Positions 54,520 to 63,405 of a DNA stretch of 64,000 nt are shown here, piece by piece. Source of the stretch: DATBJJ01 sp036556425 (lineage in GTDB: Bacteria > Acidobacteriota > Vicinamibacteria > Vicinamibacterales > 2-12-FULL-66-21); assembly GCA_036556425.1 (NCBI GenBank), contig DATBJJ010000113.1, positions 62,001 through 126,000 of the forward strand, given 5' to 3'. The notes beneath the pieces are model-generated. The model had not been told where the DNA came from. It searched no databases and saw nothing but the letters and a program-made list of their open reading frames with translations. The translations under genes and the position numbers were made by a program. How positions within the stretch are numbered: position 1 is the stretch's first letter; each line of letters opens with the position of its first letter.

Positions 54520-55566
54520 ATGCGAATCAGGGAGTGGATCAGTACCGCGATCTTGGCCGTCGTCGCCGCCGCGTATGTCGTCGCGTTCTCGCACGCGCAG
54601 GCGCGGTCGGATGCGAAGGCCGCCGCGGTGATCGCGGACATGCGCAAAGCGCTCGGCGGCGATCAGAAGCTCGCCGGCATCAAGAGCCTCTCGGTGCGCG
54701 CCGACTATCGGCGCGAGATGAGCGCGATGGCCGGCGGCGGCGGAACGATGACGATCATGATGATGGGCGGACCCGGCGGAGCGGGAGGCGCCGCGCACGG
54801 ATCGCAGCAGACGGCGGGCAAGATCGAAATCGATCTGGACTTTCCCGATCGTTATCTGAAGCGCGACATCGGCAGCGCGGGATTCTCGATGACGCGCACC
54901 GAGGGCTTCGAAGGCACGCGGCCGTTCATCGAAGTCGTCGGCAACAGCCCGGGCATGACGGTCCGCGCGGACAATCCGGCCGCCGATCCCGAGCGCGCCA
55001 AGCAGGCGCTGAGGCGCAGCAACACCGAGCTCGCGCGCTTGCTCATCGGACTCACAGGGACGCCGCAGCCTGGATTCCCGGTGACGTTCTCGTACGCCGG
55101 CCAGGCGGAATCTCCCGACGGCAAAGCGGACATCGTCGACGCCGCCGGTCCCGAAGATTTCAAGCTGCGCCTGTTCGTCGACGTCGAGACGCATCTTCCG
55201 CTGATGATGACGTTCCTCGAGCCGGAGCCGCGAATGATCACGCGCACGATGACCCGCGATCAGGGCTCGCGCGGAGGCGGACCCGTCAGCGTGACCGCGC
55301 CCGGCGCGGGAGGATCGGGTGCCATCCCAGGACTGACGCCAGAGCAGCAAGCGGAGCTCGACAAGCAGCGGAAGGAAGCGCAGGCGGCGCCGGTCAAGAT
55401 GATCGAGCAGCGGCTCTTCTTCTCCGATCACCGCAAGGTGGACGGCGTCTCGCTCCCGCATCGTATCGCGCGAGGCACGGCCGAGAAGACCACCGAAGAG
55501 TGGGACATCACCAGCTACAAGCTGAACCCGCCGTTCAAAGCGGACCGCTTCAAGGTTGGAAGCTAG
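54520..55566 (+). CDS. Exported protein of unknown function, partner of a TonB receptor
   Basis: 348 residues from ATG 54520 (GAGG 8 bases upstream): signal anchor (WISTAILAVVAAAYVVAF), then a mostly beta-looking mature protein. Pieces include AKAAAVIADMRKALGGDQKL, a Gly/Met-rich insert (GGGGTMTIMMMGGPGGAGG), DFKLRLFVDVETHLPLMMTF and the end EEWDITSYKLNPPFKADRFK. The alternation of 'model fat' motifs (RLFVDVETHLP, EQRLFFSDHRKVDGVSLPHR) resembles LolA/outer-membrane lipoprotein-sorting folds, but this is an impression, not a match. One base separates its stop from the TonB-receptor ATG, so they form one operon under the 54391 operator. Function unknown. Confidence 0.8.
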   Translation: MRIREWISTAILAVVAAAYVVAFSHAQARSDAKAAAVIADMRKALGGDQKLAGIKSLSVRADYRREMSAMAGGGGTMTIMMMGGPGGAGGAAHGSQQTAGKIEIDLDFPDRYLKRDIGSAGFSMTRTEGFEGTRPFIEVVGNSPGMTVRADNPAADPERAKQALRRSNTELARLLIGLTGTPQPGFPVTFSYAGQAESPDGKADIVDAAGPEDFKLRLFVDVETHLPLMMTFLEPEPRMITRTMTRDQGSRGGGPVSVTAPGAGGSGAIPGLTPEQQAELDKQRKEAQAAPVKMIEQRLFFSDHRKVDGVSLPHRIARGTAEKTTEEWDITSYKLNPPFKADRFKVGS

Positions 55567-55567
55567 C

Positions 55568-58213
55568 ATGCGATTCGCTACACGCGCGCTTGAATCGTCG
55601 ATCGCCGCGCTCCTCGCATTGAGCCTCGTCGCGGCGAGCGCCGCCGCGCAAACATCACGCGACACCGCGATTCGCGTCGTCGTCGTCGATCAAACCGGCG
55701 GGATCATCGTCAATGCAACCGTGACCCTTCAGCCAATCGATCCGGCTGGCGCCGCGATCGAGGCGAAGACGAACGATCAGGGCGAAGCGATCTTCGGCGG
55801 ATTGACGGCGGGCCGATATGCGGTGCGCTCCGAGTTCCCGGGATTCGAGCCGAAACAGCTCGACGACGTGCGCGTGCGCCGAGGGACGACCGCTCGCCGT
55901 GAAATGAAGCTGAACCTGGCAAAGGTCGCCGAAGACGTCGTCGTCGGACAGGATCCCCGCGATCGCGCGCTCGATCCGCGCGGGAACGCGTTCGGCAACC
56001 TCCTGACGCGCGCCCAAATCGAGGCGCTGCCCGACGATCCGGACGAGATGGAAGCGGCGCTGAAGGAAATGGCCGGCCCTGGCGCGACGATTCGCGTCGA
56101 CGGGTTCCGCGGCGGCAAGCTGCCGCCCAAATCGCAGATTCAATCGATTCGCTTCCGCCGCGACATGTTCGCCGCCGAGAACCATGGCGGCGGCATGGTG
56201 TTCGTCGACATTCACACGCGTCCGGGCGGCGGACCCTTGCGAGGAACGGTGGACTTCACGTTCCGCGACGAGTCGTTGAACGCACGCAATGCGTTCGCAC
56301 CGCGCGAAGCGGCCGAACAGCAGCAGAACGGCACGTTCACGCTGACCGGCAGCCTGTTCAAGGATCGCACCGGCTTCTCGCTCGTGACGAATGGCGTCAC
56401 GGCATACGATTCGAAAACGCTGAACGCCGTTACGCCGCAGCGGCCGGTCTCGGACAGCGTCCGCAGACCTACGGATCGCACGAGCTTCACCGCGCGCGTC
56501 GATCACGCGTTGACCAAATCGGCGACGCTTCGATCGAGCTATCAGCGCAGCGGCGCCGCGAGCGAGAATCTCGGCGTCGGCGATTTCGATCTGCCGAGCC
56601 GCGGCTACTCGCGCGAGACGACCGAGGATGTGTTCCGGCTGTCGGTCGCGACGCCGGTCGGCCGGAACTTCTACAACGAGACCCGATTTCAAGCGCGCCA
56701 TCACACGAGCGCTTCCGCATCGTCGAGCGATGCGCCCGCGCTCATCGTCCTCGATGCGTTCAACGCGGGAGGCGCGCAGATGGCCGGCGGCCGCCGCGGC
56801 ACCGACTTCGAGCTCGCAACCGATTTCGACTACGCGAAGGGCCGGCATTCCGCGCGCGCAGGCATGCTCCTCGAAGCCGGACGCTATCGGAGCGACGACG
56901 TGCGGAACGCCGGTGGGACGTTCACATTCGAGAGCCTTGCGGCGTACGAGTCGGGCCGGCCGACGACGTTCACCGAGCGTACGGGCAACCCGCTAGTGCA
57001 GTACGGCCACGCGCAGATGGGATGGTACGTGCAGGACGACATTCGCGTCGCACGGAGCCTCTCGATGAGCGTCGGGATGCGACACGAGCTCCAGACGCAC
57101 GCGGACGACTATCTGAACTTCGCGCCGAGGTTCGGCGCGACATGGTCGCCGTTCAAGAGCGGCAAGACGACGCTTCGCGGCGGCGTGGGCATCTTCTACG
57201 ACTGGTACGACTCTCAGTTCTACGAGCAGACGCTTCGTGTCGACGGCTCACGGCAGGTGGATCTCGTCGTGCGGAACCCCGGATTCCCGGACCCGTTCTC
57301 CGGCGGCGGCGCGATCGTTCTTCCATCGAGCCGCTACTTGCAAGCCGGCGACCTGAAGCTGCCAACGACGCTGCGATCGAACGTCGGCATCGAGCGGATG
57401 GTTGGAAAGATCGCGCGTGTGAACGTCGCGTACAGCTTCTCTCGAGGCCGTCAGCTCTTTCGCGGCCGCAACGTGAACGCGCCGTTCGCGGACGGCACGC
57501 GGCCCGATCCGACTGCGGGGAACATCACACAGGTCGAGTCCACCGCGCGGTCGGAAGGCCACGTCGTCAACACGGGCCTCAACGTGAATCTGCCGTGGCA
57601 TCGCACGTTCTTGTTCGTGAACTACGCCTTCGCGCACGTGAACAACGACACGGACGGTCCGTTCAGCCTGCCCGCGAACAGCTTCGATCCTGGCGCCGAG
57701 TGGGGACCGGGCCTCGGGGACATCCGGCACCGCGTGGCGGGCATGTTCAACATGAATCTGTGGGCCGGCTTCAAGATCGCGACGACCTTCAGCGCGAGCT
57801 CCGCGGCGCCATACACGATCACCACCGGACGCGATGACAACGGCGATACCGTCAGCAACGATCGGCCCGCGGGCGTCGGCCGCAACGGCGCCCGAGGATC
57901 GTCGCGCTGGGATGCGGGCGGCCGGTTGAGCTACACGTTCGGGTTCGGCCGCAGGCCGGGCGCGGACGGCGCTGGCGGCGGCCAGCAGGTGATCATGATT
58001 CGAGGCGGCGGCGGAGATCTGCCGATCGGCGGCTTCAGCGGCGGATCCGAAGACAAACGCTGGAGGATCGAGCTGTATGTGGCAGCCACGAATCTGGCCA
58101 ACCACACGAACCTCATGGGCTACAGCGGCGTGATGACGTCGCCGTTCTTCGGTCAGCCCACGTCGGCGGGGCCGTCGCGAAAGCTCGAGGTGGGCGCGAG
58201 GTTTGGATTCTGA
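55568..58213 (+). CDS. TonB-dependent receptor with carboxypeptidase-regulatory-like domain
   Basis: 881 residues: signal peptide (SSIAALLALSLVAASAAAQ), CarboxypepD_reg-like domain (~30-115: VVVVDQTGGIIVNATVTLQ, EFPGFEPKQLDDVRVRRGT). A plug-like segment follows (~130-230: AFGNLLTRAQIEALPDDPDE, IRVDGFRGGKLPPKSQIQSI, RDMFAAENHGGGMVFVDI), then a long barrel ending in LEVGARFGF with the terminal Phe. The short acidic motif LPDDPDEMEAALKEMAGPG is typical of an acidobacterial receptor subclass with a reduced plug. Role: outer-membrane uptake, substrate unknown. It lies in an operon with the exported protein; control by the neighbouring two-component system is inferred. Its last 61 bases overlap the convergent MFS gene. 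Confidence 0.92.
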   Translation: MRFATRALESSIAALLALSLVAASAAAQTSRDTAIRVVVVDQTGGIIVNATVTLQPIDPAGAAIEAKTNDQGEAIFGGLTAGRYAVRSEFPGFEPKQLDDVRVRRGTTARREMKLNLAKVAEDVVVGQDPRDRALDPRGNAFGNLLTRAQIEALPDDPDEMEAALKEMAGPGATIRVDGFRGGKLPPKSQIQSIRFRRDMFAAENHGGGMVFVDIHTRPGGGPLRGTVDFTFRDESLNARNAFAPREAAEQQQNGTFTLTGSLFKDRTGFSLVTNGVTAYDSKTLNAVTPQRPVSDSVRRPTDRTSFTARVDHALTKSATLRSSYQRSGAASENLGVGDFDLPSRGYSRETTEDVFRLSVATPVGRNFYNETRFQARHHTSASASSSDAPALIVLDAFNAGGAQMAGGRRGTDFELATDFDYAKGRHSARAGMLLEAGRYRSDDVRNAGGTFTFESLAAYESGRPTTFTERTGNPLVQYGHAQMGWYVQDDIRVARSLSMSVGMRHELQTHADDYLNFAPRFGATWSPFKSGKTTLRGGVGIFYDWYDSQFYEQTLRVDGSRQVDLVVRNPGFPDPFSGGGAIVLPSSRYLQAGDLKLPTTLRSNVGIERMVGKIARVNVAYSFSRGRQLFRGRNVNAPFADGTRPDPTAGNITQVESTARSEGHVVNTGLNVNLPWHRTFLFVNYAFAHVNNDTDGPFSLPANSFDPGAEWGPGLGDIRHRVAGMFNMNLWAGFKIATTFSASSAAPYTITTGRDDNGDTVSNDRPAGVGRNGARGSSRWDAGGRLSYTFGFGRRPGADGAGGGQQVIMIRGGGGDLPIGGFSGGSEDKRWRIELYVAATNLANHTNLMGYSGVMTSPFFGQPTSAGPSRKLEVGARFGF

Positions 58214-59361
58214 GAGGGCGCTCCGCGGAACAGTTGATCGACCGCGAGGAAATACGGCAGCGCGAGCGCCGAAAGACACGCTGCCGTCGCGAACGCGGTT
58301 GAAAAACCAAACCGCTGAATCAGCCACCCCATCACCGTCGATCCGGATCCGACGCCGGTGTCGAATGCCGCGAGGATCGCGCCGAACGCCGCGCCTCGGC
58401 GATCCGGATCGATGCCCTGCATGACGTATCCGACGTAAACCGGATACGCCGTACCGAAGCCGACGCCGAAGACGATCGCCGACGCAACCATCCACGATCG
58501 CGTGCCGTCCACCGACAGCAGCGCCAGACCGAGGCTGATCATCACGAGGCACGGCACGAACATGCGCTTGTAGCCCCACCGATCGCCGAGCCGGCCCGCG
58601 AACGGCCGCGTCAGGAGGATCGTGATCGCGAGCGCCGTCAAGTAAATGCTCTTCGGCGTGACGCCATTCGCATCGGCGTAGAGCGCGGTGAAGCTCGTGA
58701 TGCCTCCGTAGCCAAACGAGTAGAGGAACAGGCTGACGGACGTGACGAGTACTCGCCACTCGAGCAGCCCTCGCGATCGCTTCGGCGATCCGTTGGCGAC
58801 TGCCGGGCGCCGGAGATTCCACGCGATCGCCGCCATGATCAGATTGAGCGCCGCGCCGACGGCGCACAGCGATACCCATCCGCCGTGTTTGTAGATCCAG
58901 AGCCCGACGCTCGGAGCCACGGCCATCGCCGCAACCGTCGAGAGCCCCCAATACCCGATCCCTTCCGCGCGGCGGTTCTCCGGCAGCAGGCTCGTCATGT
59001 ACGACGCCGACGCCGAGAGCAGACCCGACCAGAAGATGCCGTGCACGATCACGAGGAAGAGCACCACGCGATAGCTCGGGATGATCGCGTAGCCCAGCGA
59101 GAACGCTGCGAGCGCGAGGCTCGAGACGATCAGAATCGTCCGCTGGCCCATCCGATCGGCCAGCGCGCCCGTCAGCGGGGCCGAGATTGCGGACGAGTAC
59201 GTCAGGAATCCAAGGAAGAGCCCCGAGGCGAACGTGCTGCCGCCGAGATCCAGGATGTGGAACGGCGCTGTCGGCAGCAGTTGAAACGCGGAGAGGAAAA
59301 CCGTGAACGTGAACCCGCACATCACGAAGAAGTGCGGAGTAAAGAGACGATCGGACGACAT
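58153..59361 (-). CDS. Major facilitator superfamily transporter
   Basis: 402 residues with about 12 hydrophobic segments and the MFS loop motifs GALADRMGQRTILIVSS (between helices 2 and 3) and AGRLGDRWGYKRMFVP (between 8 and 9). Helix 1 is FVMCGFTFTVFLSAFQLLP; IPSYRVVLFLVIVHGIFWSG covers helices 4-5. Inner-membrane secondary transporter of the sugar/drug proton-coupled type; substrate unknown. The ATG at 59361 stands 42 bases after the ADOP permease gene on the same strand; a perfect 10-bp palindrome (TACGATCGTA, 59369-59378) lies in that gap. The tail (SQNPNLAPTSSFRDGPADVG) is coded by the 61-base overlap with the TonB receptor's 3' end and is probably disordered. Confidence 0.92.
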   Translation of the reverse strand: MSSDRLFTPHFFVMCGFTFTVFLSAFQLLPTAPFHILDLGGSTFASGLFLGFLTYSSAISAPLTGALADRMGQRTILIVSSLALAAFSLGYAIIPSYRVVLFLVIVHGIFWSGLLSASASYMTSLLPENRRAEGIGYWGLSTVAAMAVAPSVGLWIYKHGGWVSLCAVGAALNLIMAAIAWNLRRPAVANGSPKRSRGLLEWRVLVTSVSLFLYSFGYGGITSFTALYADANGVTPKSIYLTALAITILLTRPFAGRLGDRWGYKRMFVPCLVMISLGLALLSVDGTRSWMVASAIVFGVGFGTAYPVYVGYVMQGIDPDRRGAAFGAILAAFDTGVGSGSTVMGWLIQRFGFSTAFATAACLSALALPYFLAVDQLFRGAPSQNPNLAPTSSFRDGPADVG

Positions 59362-59403
59362 TGAATCGTACGATCGTATCAGATGCGCTGAACGCGCGCC
59401 GAA

Positions 59404-61863
59404 CTACTCGGCTTTCAGCGCGATCACCGGATCGACGCGCGTCGCGCGCCACGCGGGCACGAGGCTCGCGAGCACGGCGACGAGCGACAGCGTGACGGCA
59501 ACCGTCACGAACGTGAGCGGGTCCGCGGGATCGACGTCGTGCAGGAGCATGCGCATGAACTGCGTCACGCCGAACGCGGCGACGAGGCCCACGGCGACGC
59601 CGACGAGCGCGAGCAGTAATCCCTTCGTCAGCACGAGGCGGACGACTTCGGCGCGGCCGGCGCCGATCGCCAGACGGATCCCGATCTCGCGCGTGCGGCG
59701 GCTGACGAGATACGAGAGCACGCCGTAGATGCCGATCGCCGAGAGCAGCAGCGCGATCGACGCGAACGTCGCGAGCAGGAACCCCGTGAAGCGCGGGCTC
59801 GAGGTCGTCGCGCCCACGATCTCCGCCATCGTCCGCACGTTCGCCACGGGGAGCGATGGATCGAGGGTGCGAATCTCCGCGCGAATGGGCGCGGCGAGCA
59901 CCGACGGATCGCCCGTGGTCTTCACGACGAGCGACATCGACCGGATCGGATTGCCGATCGATTTGTGCCACTGCGTGTGCGGCACGTAGAACTTCTCTTT
60001 GATGGCCTCGGTGAGCCCGTTGTGCCGCACGTCCGCGACGATCCCGACGACAGTGATCCACGGACGATTCACGCCGCCGCCGCCAATTTTCATGCGGCCG
60101 CCGATCGGATCGCGGCCCTCGAAGTACTTTCGCGCGAGCTCCTCGTTGACGAGCGCAACGAGCTGCGAGTCGCTCGTATCGGTTGCGAGGATCGTCCGGC
60201 CGCGCACGATGCGCTCGCCGATAGCATCGAAGTAACCGTCCGTGACGATCTGCCAGTCGCCTTTCGCGCCGGTCCCCGGCGGCGGAACGTAGCCGTCGAC
60301 CATCAGGCCGAAGTCGCCGATCGTGGATCCGAGCGGCAGCAGCCGCGCCGCACCGGCGGTCTGCACGCCGGGAAGCTGGCGAACGCGCTCGAGCAGCCGT
60401 TGATAGAAGACCACCACCTGCTCGGGTGACGCATAGCTTGCGGCAGGAAGCGACACTCTCATCGTCAACACGCCGGCGGGATTGAATCCGATCGGCACGC
60501 GCTGCAGCGCCCAGATGCTGCGCAGCATCAGGCCGGCGCCCACGAGCAGCACGACCGCGAGCGCCATCTCGACGACCACGAGCGCACTGCGGAAACGCTG
60601 TCGAGCGCCGCCGCTCGACGTGCTTTGACCTCCGTCTTTCAACGAATCCGTCAGATCCACGCGCAGCGCCCGGAGCGCGGGCGCCAGGCTGAAGAGCACG
60701 CTCGTGACGAGCGCGACGACCGCGGTGAAGAGCAGCACGCGAAGATCGAGCGACGCGCCCGAGACGCGTGGAATGCTCGCGGGATTCCACCACGCGACGA
60801 TCCGTACGCCCGCGTACGCGAGCGCAAGACCAACCATGGCGCTGACGCTGGTGAGCACGAGGCTTTCCGTCAGAAGCTGGCGAAGCACGCGCAGGCTTCC
60901 CGCGCCGAGCGCGGACCGTACCGCGATCTCACGCTGCCGCGCCTCCGCGCGCGCGAGCAGCAGGTTGGCCACGTTCGCGCAGGCAATCAAGAGCAGGAAC
61001 CCGACCGCGCCGAACAACAGCCACATCGACCGCCGGACCGATCCAACGACTTCATCCGTCAGCGAGAGCACGACGGTGTCGAACTGCATCTGCACCGGAT
61101 ACAAGCCCTCGGCCGTCATGGCTCGCGCGATGCCGTGCAGCTCGTCGGCCGCCTGGCGAACAGTCGCGCCTGGCTTCAAACGCGCCGCCGCGTAGAGCCC
61201 ATGGCTGCCGTGGTCGGTCGAGGCGGGATCCATTTGAAGCGGGATCCACAACTGCGTCGGCTCGGGGTTCTGAAAGTCCGTTGGCAAGACGAAGCCCGGC
61301 GGCATGACGCCGACAACCTCGAACGAGTTGCCATTGATCAGGATCGACCGGCCCACGATCGCTGAATCGCCGGAGTAGCGCCGGTTCCACAAGCCGAAGC
61401 CGAGCACGACGACGCGCGGTCCCTGGGGGAGATCCTCTTGCGCGGTGAAGGTGCGTCCAACGAGGGGACGAACACCCAAGGTCGAGAAGGTATTCGCGCT
61501 GACGTTCGCGGCGGAGATGCGCTCGGGCTCGCCGTCGCCCGTGAGGTTGACCTGACCATCGCCCCACGTCGCGACTTCCTGCAGGGTCTGCGCGCGCTTG
61601 CGATAGTCGACGACCTCGCCCGTCGCGACCCAGGTCTTGTCGAACGACGTCCACTTGCTCCAGATCATCACGGCGCGATCGGCATCGCTCCAGGGCAGCG
61701 GCCGCAAGAGCACGGCATTCACGACGCTGAAGATCGCGGCGTTCGCGCCGATGCCGAGCGCCAGCGTGATGACGGCAATCGCCGCGAAGCCGGGGCTTCG
61801 GCGCAAGGTTCGTCCGCCGAACCGCAGGTCCTGCCAGAACGTCTCGAGCGTTGTGCGCTGCAT
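59404..61863 (-). CDS. ADOP/MacB-like ABC permease without N-terminal prefix
   Basis: 819 residues: starts directly at the membrane unit (TLETFWQDLRFGGRTLRRSP, then AAIAVITLALGIGANAAIFS) and lacks the soluble prefix of the left-edge paralogues. Two MacB_PCD/FtsX units follow, with EARQREIAVRSALGAGSLRV near 310 and SRRTREIGIRLAIGAGRAEV near 720, and the end WRATRVDPVIALKAE. Inner membrane; no ATPase gene adjacent. ATG 61863; divergent from the small gene at 61957 across 93 bases. Role unknown beyond predicted MacB-like export or mechanotransmission. Confidence 0.93.
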   Translation of the reverse strand: MQRTTLETFWQDLRFGGRTLRRSPGFAAIAVITLALGIGANAAIFSVVNAVLLRPLPWSDADRAVMIWSKWTSFDKTWVATGEVVDYRKRAQTLQEVATWGDGQVNLTGDGEPERISAANVSANTFSTLGVRPLVGRTFTAQEDLPQGPRVVVLGFGLWNRRYSGDSAIVGRSILINGNSFEVVGVMPPGFVLPTDFQNPEPTQLWIPLQMDPASTDHGSHGLYAAARLKPGATVRQAADELHGIARAMTAEGLYPVQMQFDTVVLSLTDEVVGSVRRSMWLLFGAVGFLLLIACANVANLLLARAEARQREIAVRSALGAGSLRVLRQLLTESLVLTSVSAMVGLALAYAGVRIVAWWNPASIPRVSGASLDLRVLLFTAVVALVTSVLFSLAPALRALRVDLTDSLKDGGQSTSSGGARQRFRSALVVVEMALAVVLLVGAGLMLRSIWALQRVPIGFNPAGVLTMRVSLPAASYASPEQVVVFYQRLLERVRQLPGVQTAGAARLLPLGSTIGDFGLMVDGYVPPPGTGAKGDWQIVTDGYFDAIGERIVRGRTILATDTSDSQLVALVNEELARKYFEGRDPIGGRMKIGGGGVNRPWITVVGIVADVRHNGLTEAIKEKFYVPHTQWHKSIGNPIRSMSLVVKTTGDPSVLAAPIRAEIRTLDPSLPVANVRTMAEIVGATTSSPRFTGFLLATFASIALLLSAIGIYGVLSYLVSRRTREIGIRLAIGAGRAEVVRLVLTKGLLLALVGVAVGLVAAFGVTQFMRMLLHDVDPADPLTFVTVAVTLSLVAVLASLVPAWRATRVDPVIALKAE

Positions 61864-61956
61864 GATGCGACCTCAGCCGCCGACAAGGAATGCGGCACGC
61901 GTTTAGACGATGGGCGGCGCGGGATCGTTTAAGGAACTACGCTAAGATGGCAGCCC

Positions 61957-62481
61957 ATGGCGCAGGATGTGAAGCACCAGGAATTAGACCAGGATTTCAG
62001 CGAATTTCGGCCGCTGCGGTTGTGGAAGCGGATGTCGTCCGAGCAGCGCCTCGCGGCGTTGGGGCCGTTCTGGGAGGACGAGCAATCGACCGAGCAGCAG
62101 GCCGAAGCGATCGGCCTCATCGCGACGCACATGAAGTTCCGAACGAAGAGCGTCCTCGCGCTGCCGCCGGACAAGAGAATCAAGTATCTCGCGAGCCTGC
62201 CGACGATCTCGGATGCGATCGTCGCCCGCGCGCTCATCAGCTATCACCTCGAGCATCAGCGTCCGATGATGTCCACGTTCCTCGACCTGCTCGGCATCGC
62301 CCACGAGAACGGCCTGATCTCCGAGGAGACCGTGCCAAAGCCCGATCCTGGCAAACTGAAGGCGGCGGCGAAGGCACTTGCCGAGAAGTATGCGCCGGAG
62401 GACGTGACGCTGTATTTGTCGACGCTCGTGTCGCAGGATCCCGAAACCTGGGGCGCGCTCGCAGCCGTCGTCCATGCGTAG
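61957..62481 (+). CDS. Conserved-looking small soluble protein of unknown function
   Basis: 174 residues, all helical by appearance, no signal or membrane segment. Pieces: FSEFRPLRLWKRMSSEQRLA, ALGPFWEDEQSTEQQAEAIG, KSVLALPPDKRIKYLASLPT, ALISYHLEHQRPMMSTFLDL, then EDVTLYLSTLVSQDPETWGA at the end. I do not recognise a named domain. A TAAGAT lies 8 bases before ATG 61957. Its last 8 bases overlap the start of the beta-lactamase-like gene, so the two are translated from one message. Possible cytoplasmic helper; function not inferable. Confidence 0.78.
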   Translation: MAQDVKHQELDQDFSEFRPLRLWKRMSSEQRLAALGPFWEDEQSTEQQAEAIGLIATHMKFRTKSVLALPPDKRIKYLASLPTISDAIVARALISYHLEHQRPMMSTFLDLLGIAHENGLISEETVPKPDPGKLKAAAKALAEKYAPEDVTLYLSTLVSQDPETWGALAAVVHA

Positions 62482-63373
62482 CGGCCCGCCAGCGATCCTG
62501 CTCGCCGCTGCCGTGATGATCTCAGCGATCGCGATTCCTTCCGCGCAATCGGCGCGCGCGGGCTCGAAGAAGCTCGAGACGCGGCTTCGCGCGATCATTG
62601 CTGCGAGCGGCGCCGAGGTTGCCGTCGCGTTCAAGACGCTCGACGGACGCTCGGAGACGCTGATCGATCCCGATCGCTCCTTTCACGCCGCGAGCACGAT
62701 GAAGGTGCCGGTGATGATCGAGCTGTTCAAGCAGTCGGCAGCCGGTACCATCTCGCTCGACGATCCGCTCCCCATCCGCAACGAATTCCGCAGCATCGTC
62801 GACAGCAGCGCGTACACGTTGAGCGAGGGCGCCGACTCCGACAAGTTGATCTATGCGGCAATCGGCAAGACGCTCACGCTGCGGCAGCTGTGCGAGGCGA
62901 TGATCACCGTCAGCAGCAACTTCGCGGCGAACCTCCTCATCGAGAAGCTCGGCGTCGAGCACATTCGCGCGACGGTGACGTCGCTCGGCGCCGATGGAAT
63001 GCAGGTGCTTCGCGGCGTCGAGGACCAGAAAGCGTTCGAGAAGAATCTGAACAACTCCACGACTGCGCGAGGGCTGCTCGTCCTCTTCGAGCGGCTCGGC
63101 AGCGGCACCGCCGTGAGTCCCGCGGCGGACGCCGCCATGATCGAGGTCTTGAAGCGTCAGACGTTCAACGACGGAATCCCCGCGGGCCTGCCGAAGGGCA
63201 TTGTCGTCGCTCACAAAACGGGCAACATCACCCGGATTCACCATGACGCCGGAATCGTGTTCGCGAAGCGTCCCTACGTCCTGGTGATTCTCGTCAGAGG
63301 GATCCAGGACATCAAGAAGAGCGCCGCGCTGATGGCGGCGATCGCGAAGGCGGTGCACGCAGCCGCCGAGTGA
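62474..63373 (+). CDS. Class A beta-lactamase-like serine hydrolase, exported
   Basis: 299 residues with a signal peptide (PAILLAAAVMISAIAIPSAQS). Penicillin-binding/beta-lactamase fold: S74-x-x-K77 in HAASTMKVPVMIE, S-x-N variant ITVSSNFAANLL (147-149), VEDQKAFEKNLNNSTTARGL in the omega-loop region, and K-T-G in VVAHKTGNI. The catalytic tetrad elements for acylation are therefore present. The deacylation Glu is not in the textbook ExxLN form but may be the Glu of VED or FEKN. Periplasmic; it may hydrolyse beta-lactams or act on peptidoglycan peptides. Whether it confers resistance cannot be told from sequence. It is coupled by an 8-base overlap to the preceding small gene. Confidence 0.9.
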   Translation: MRSGPPAILLAAAVMISAIAIPSAQSARAGSKKLETRLRAIIAASGAEVAVAFKTLDGRSETLIDPDRSFHAASTMKVPVMIELFKQSAAGTISLDDPLPIRNEFRSIVDSSAYTLSEGADSDKLIYAAIGKTLTLRQLCEAMITVSSNFAANLLIEKLGVEHIRATVTSLGADGMQVLRGVEDQKAFEKNLNNSTTARGLLVLFERLGSGTAVSPAADAAMIEVLKRQTFNDGIPAGLPKGIVVAHKTGNITRIHHDAGIVFAKRPYVLVILVRGIQDIKKSAALMAAIAKAVHAAAE

Positions 63374-63393
63374 TCGTAAGGCGCGTTGATGCC

Positions 63394-63399
63394 TATAAT
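63394..63399 (+). promoter_or_regulatory. Consensus -10 (TATAAT) of the right-edge gene
   Basis: A perfect TATAAT ends 6 bases before the GTG at 63406, placing the expected transcription start on the start codon. No convincing -35 is seen. Predicts a leaderless message. Confidence 0.5.
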
Positions 63400-63405
63400 C
63401 AGCGC

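Noticed and set aside
59369..59378. TACGATCGTA palindrome as an operator for the MFS gene
   Set aside because: Only 10 bp, no promoter fits around it convincingly and no adjacent regulator gene; noted in the MFS entry but not claimed as an operator.
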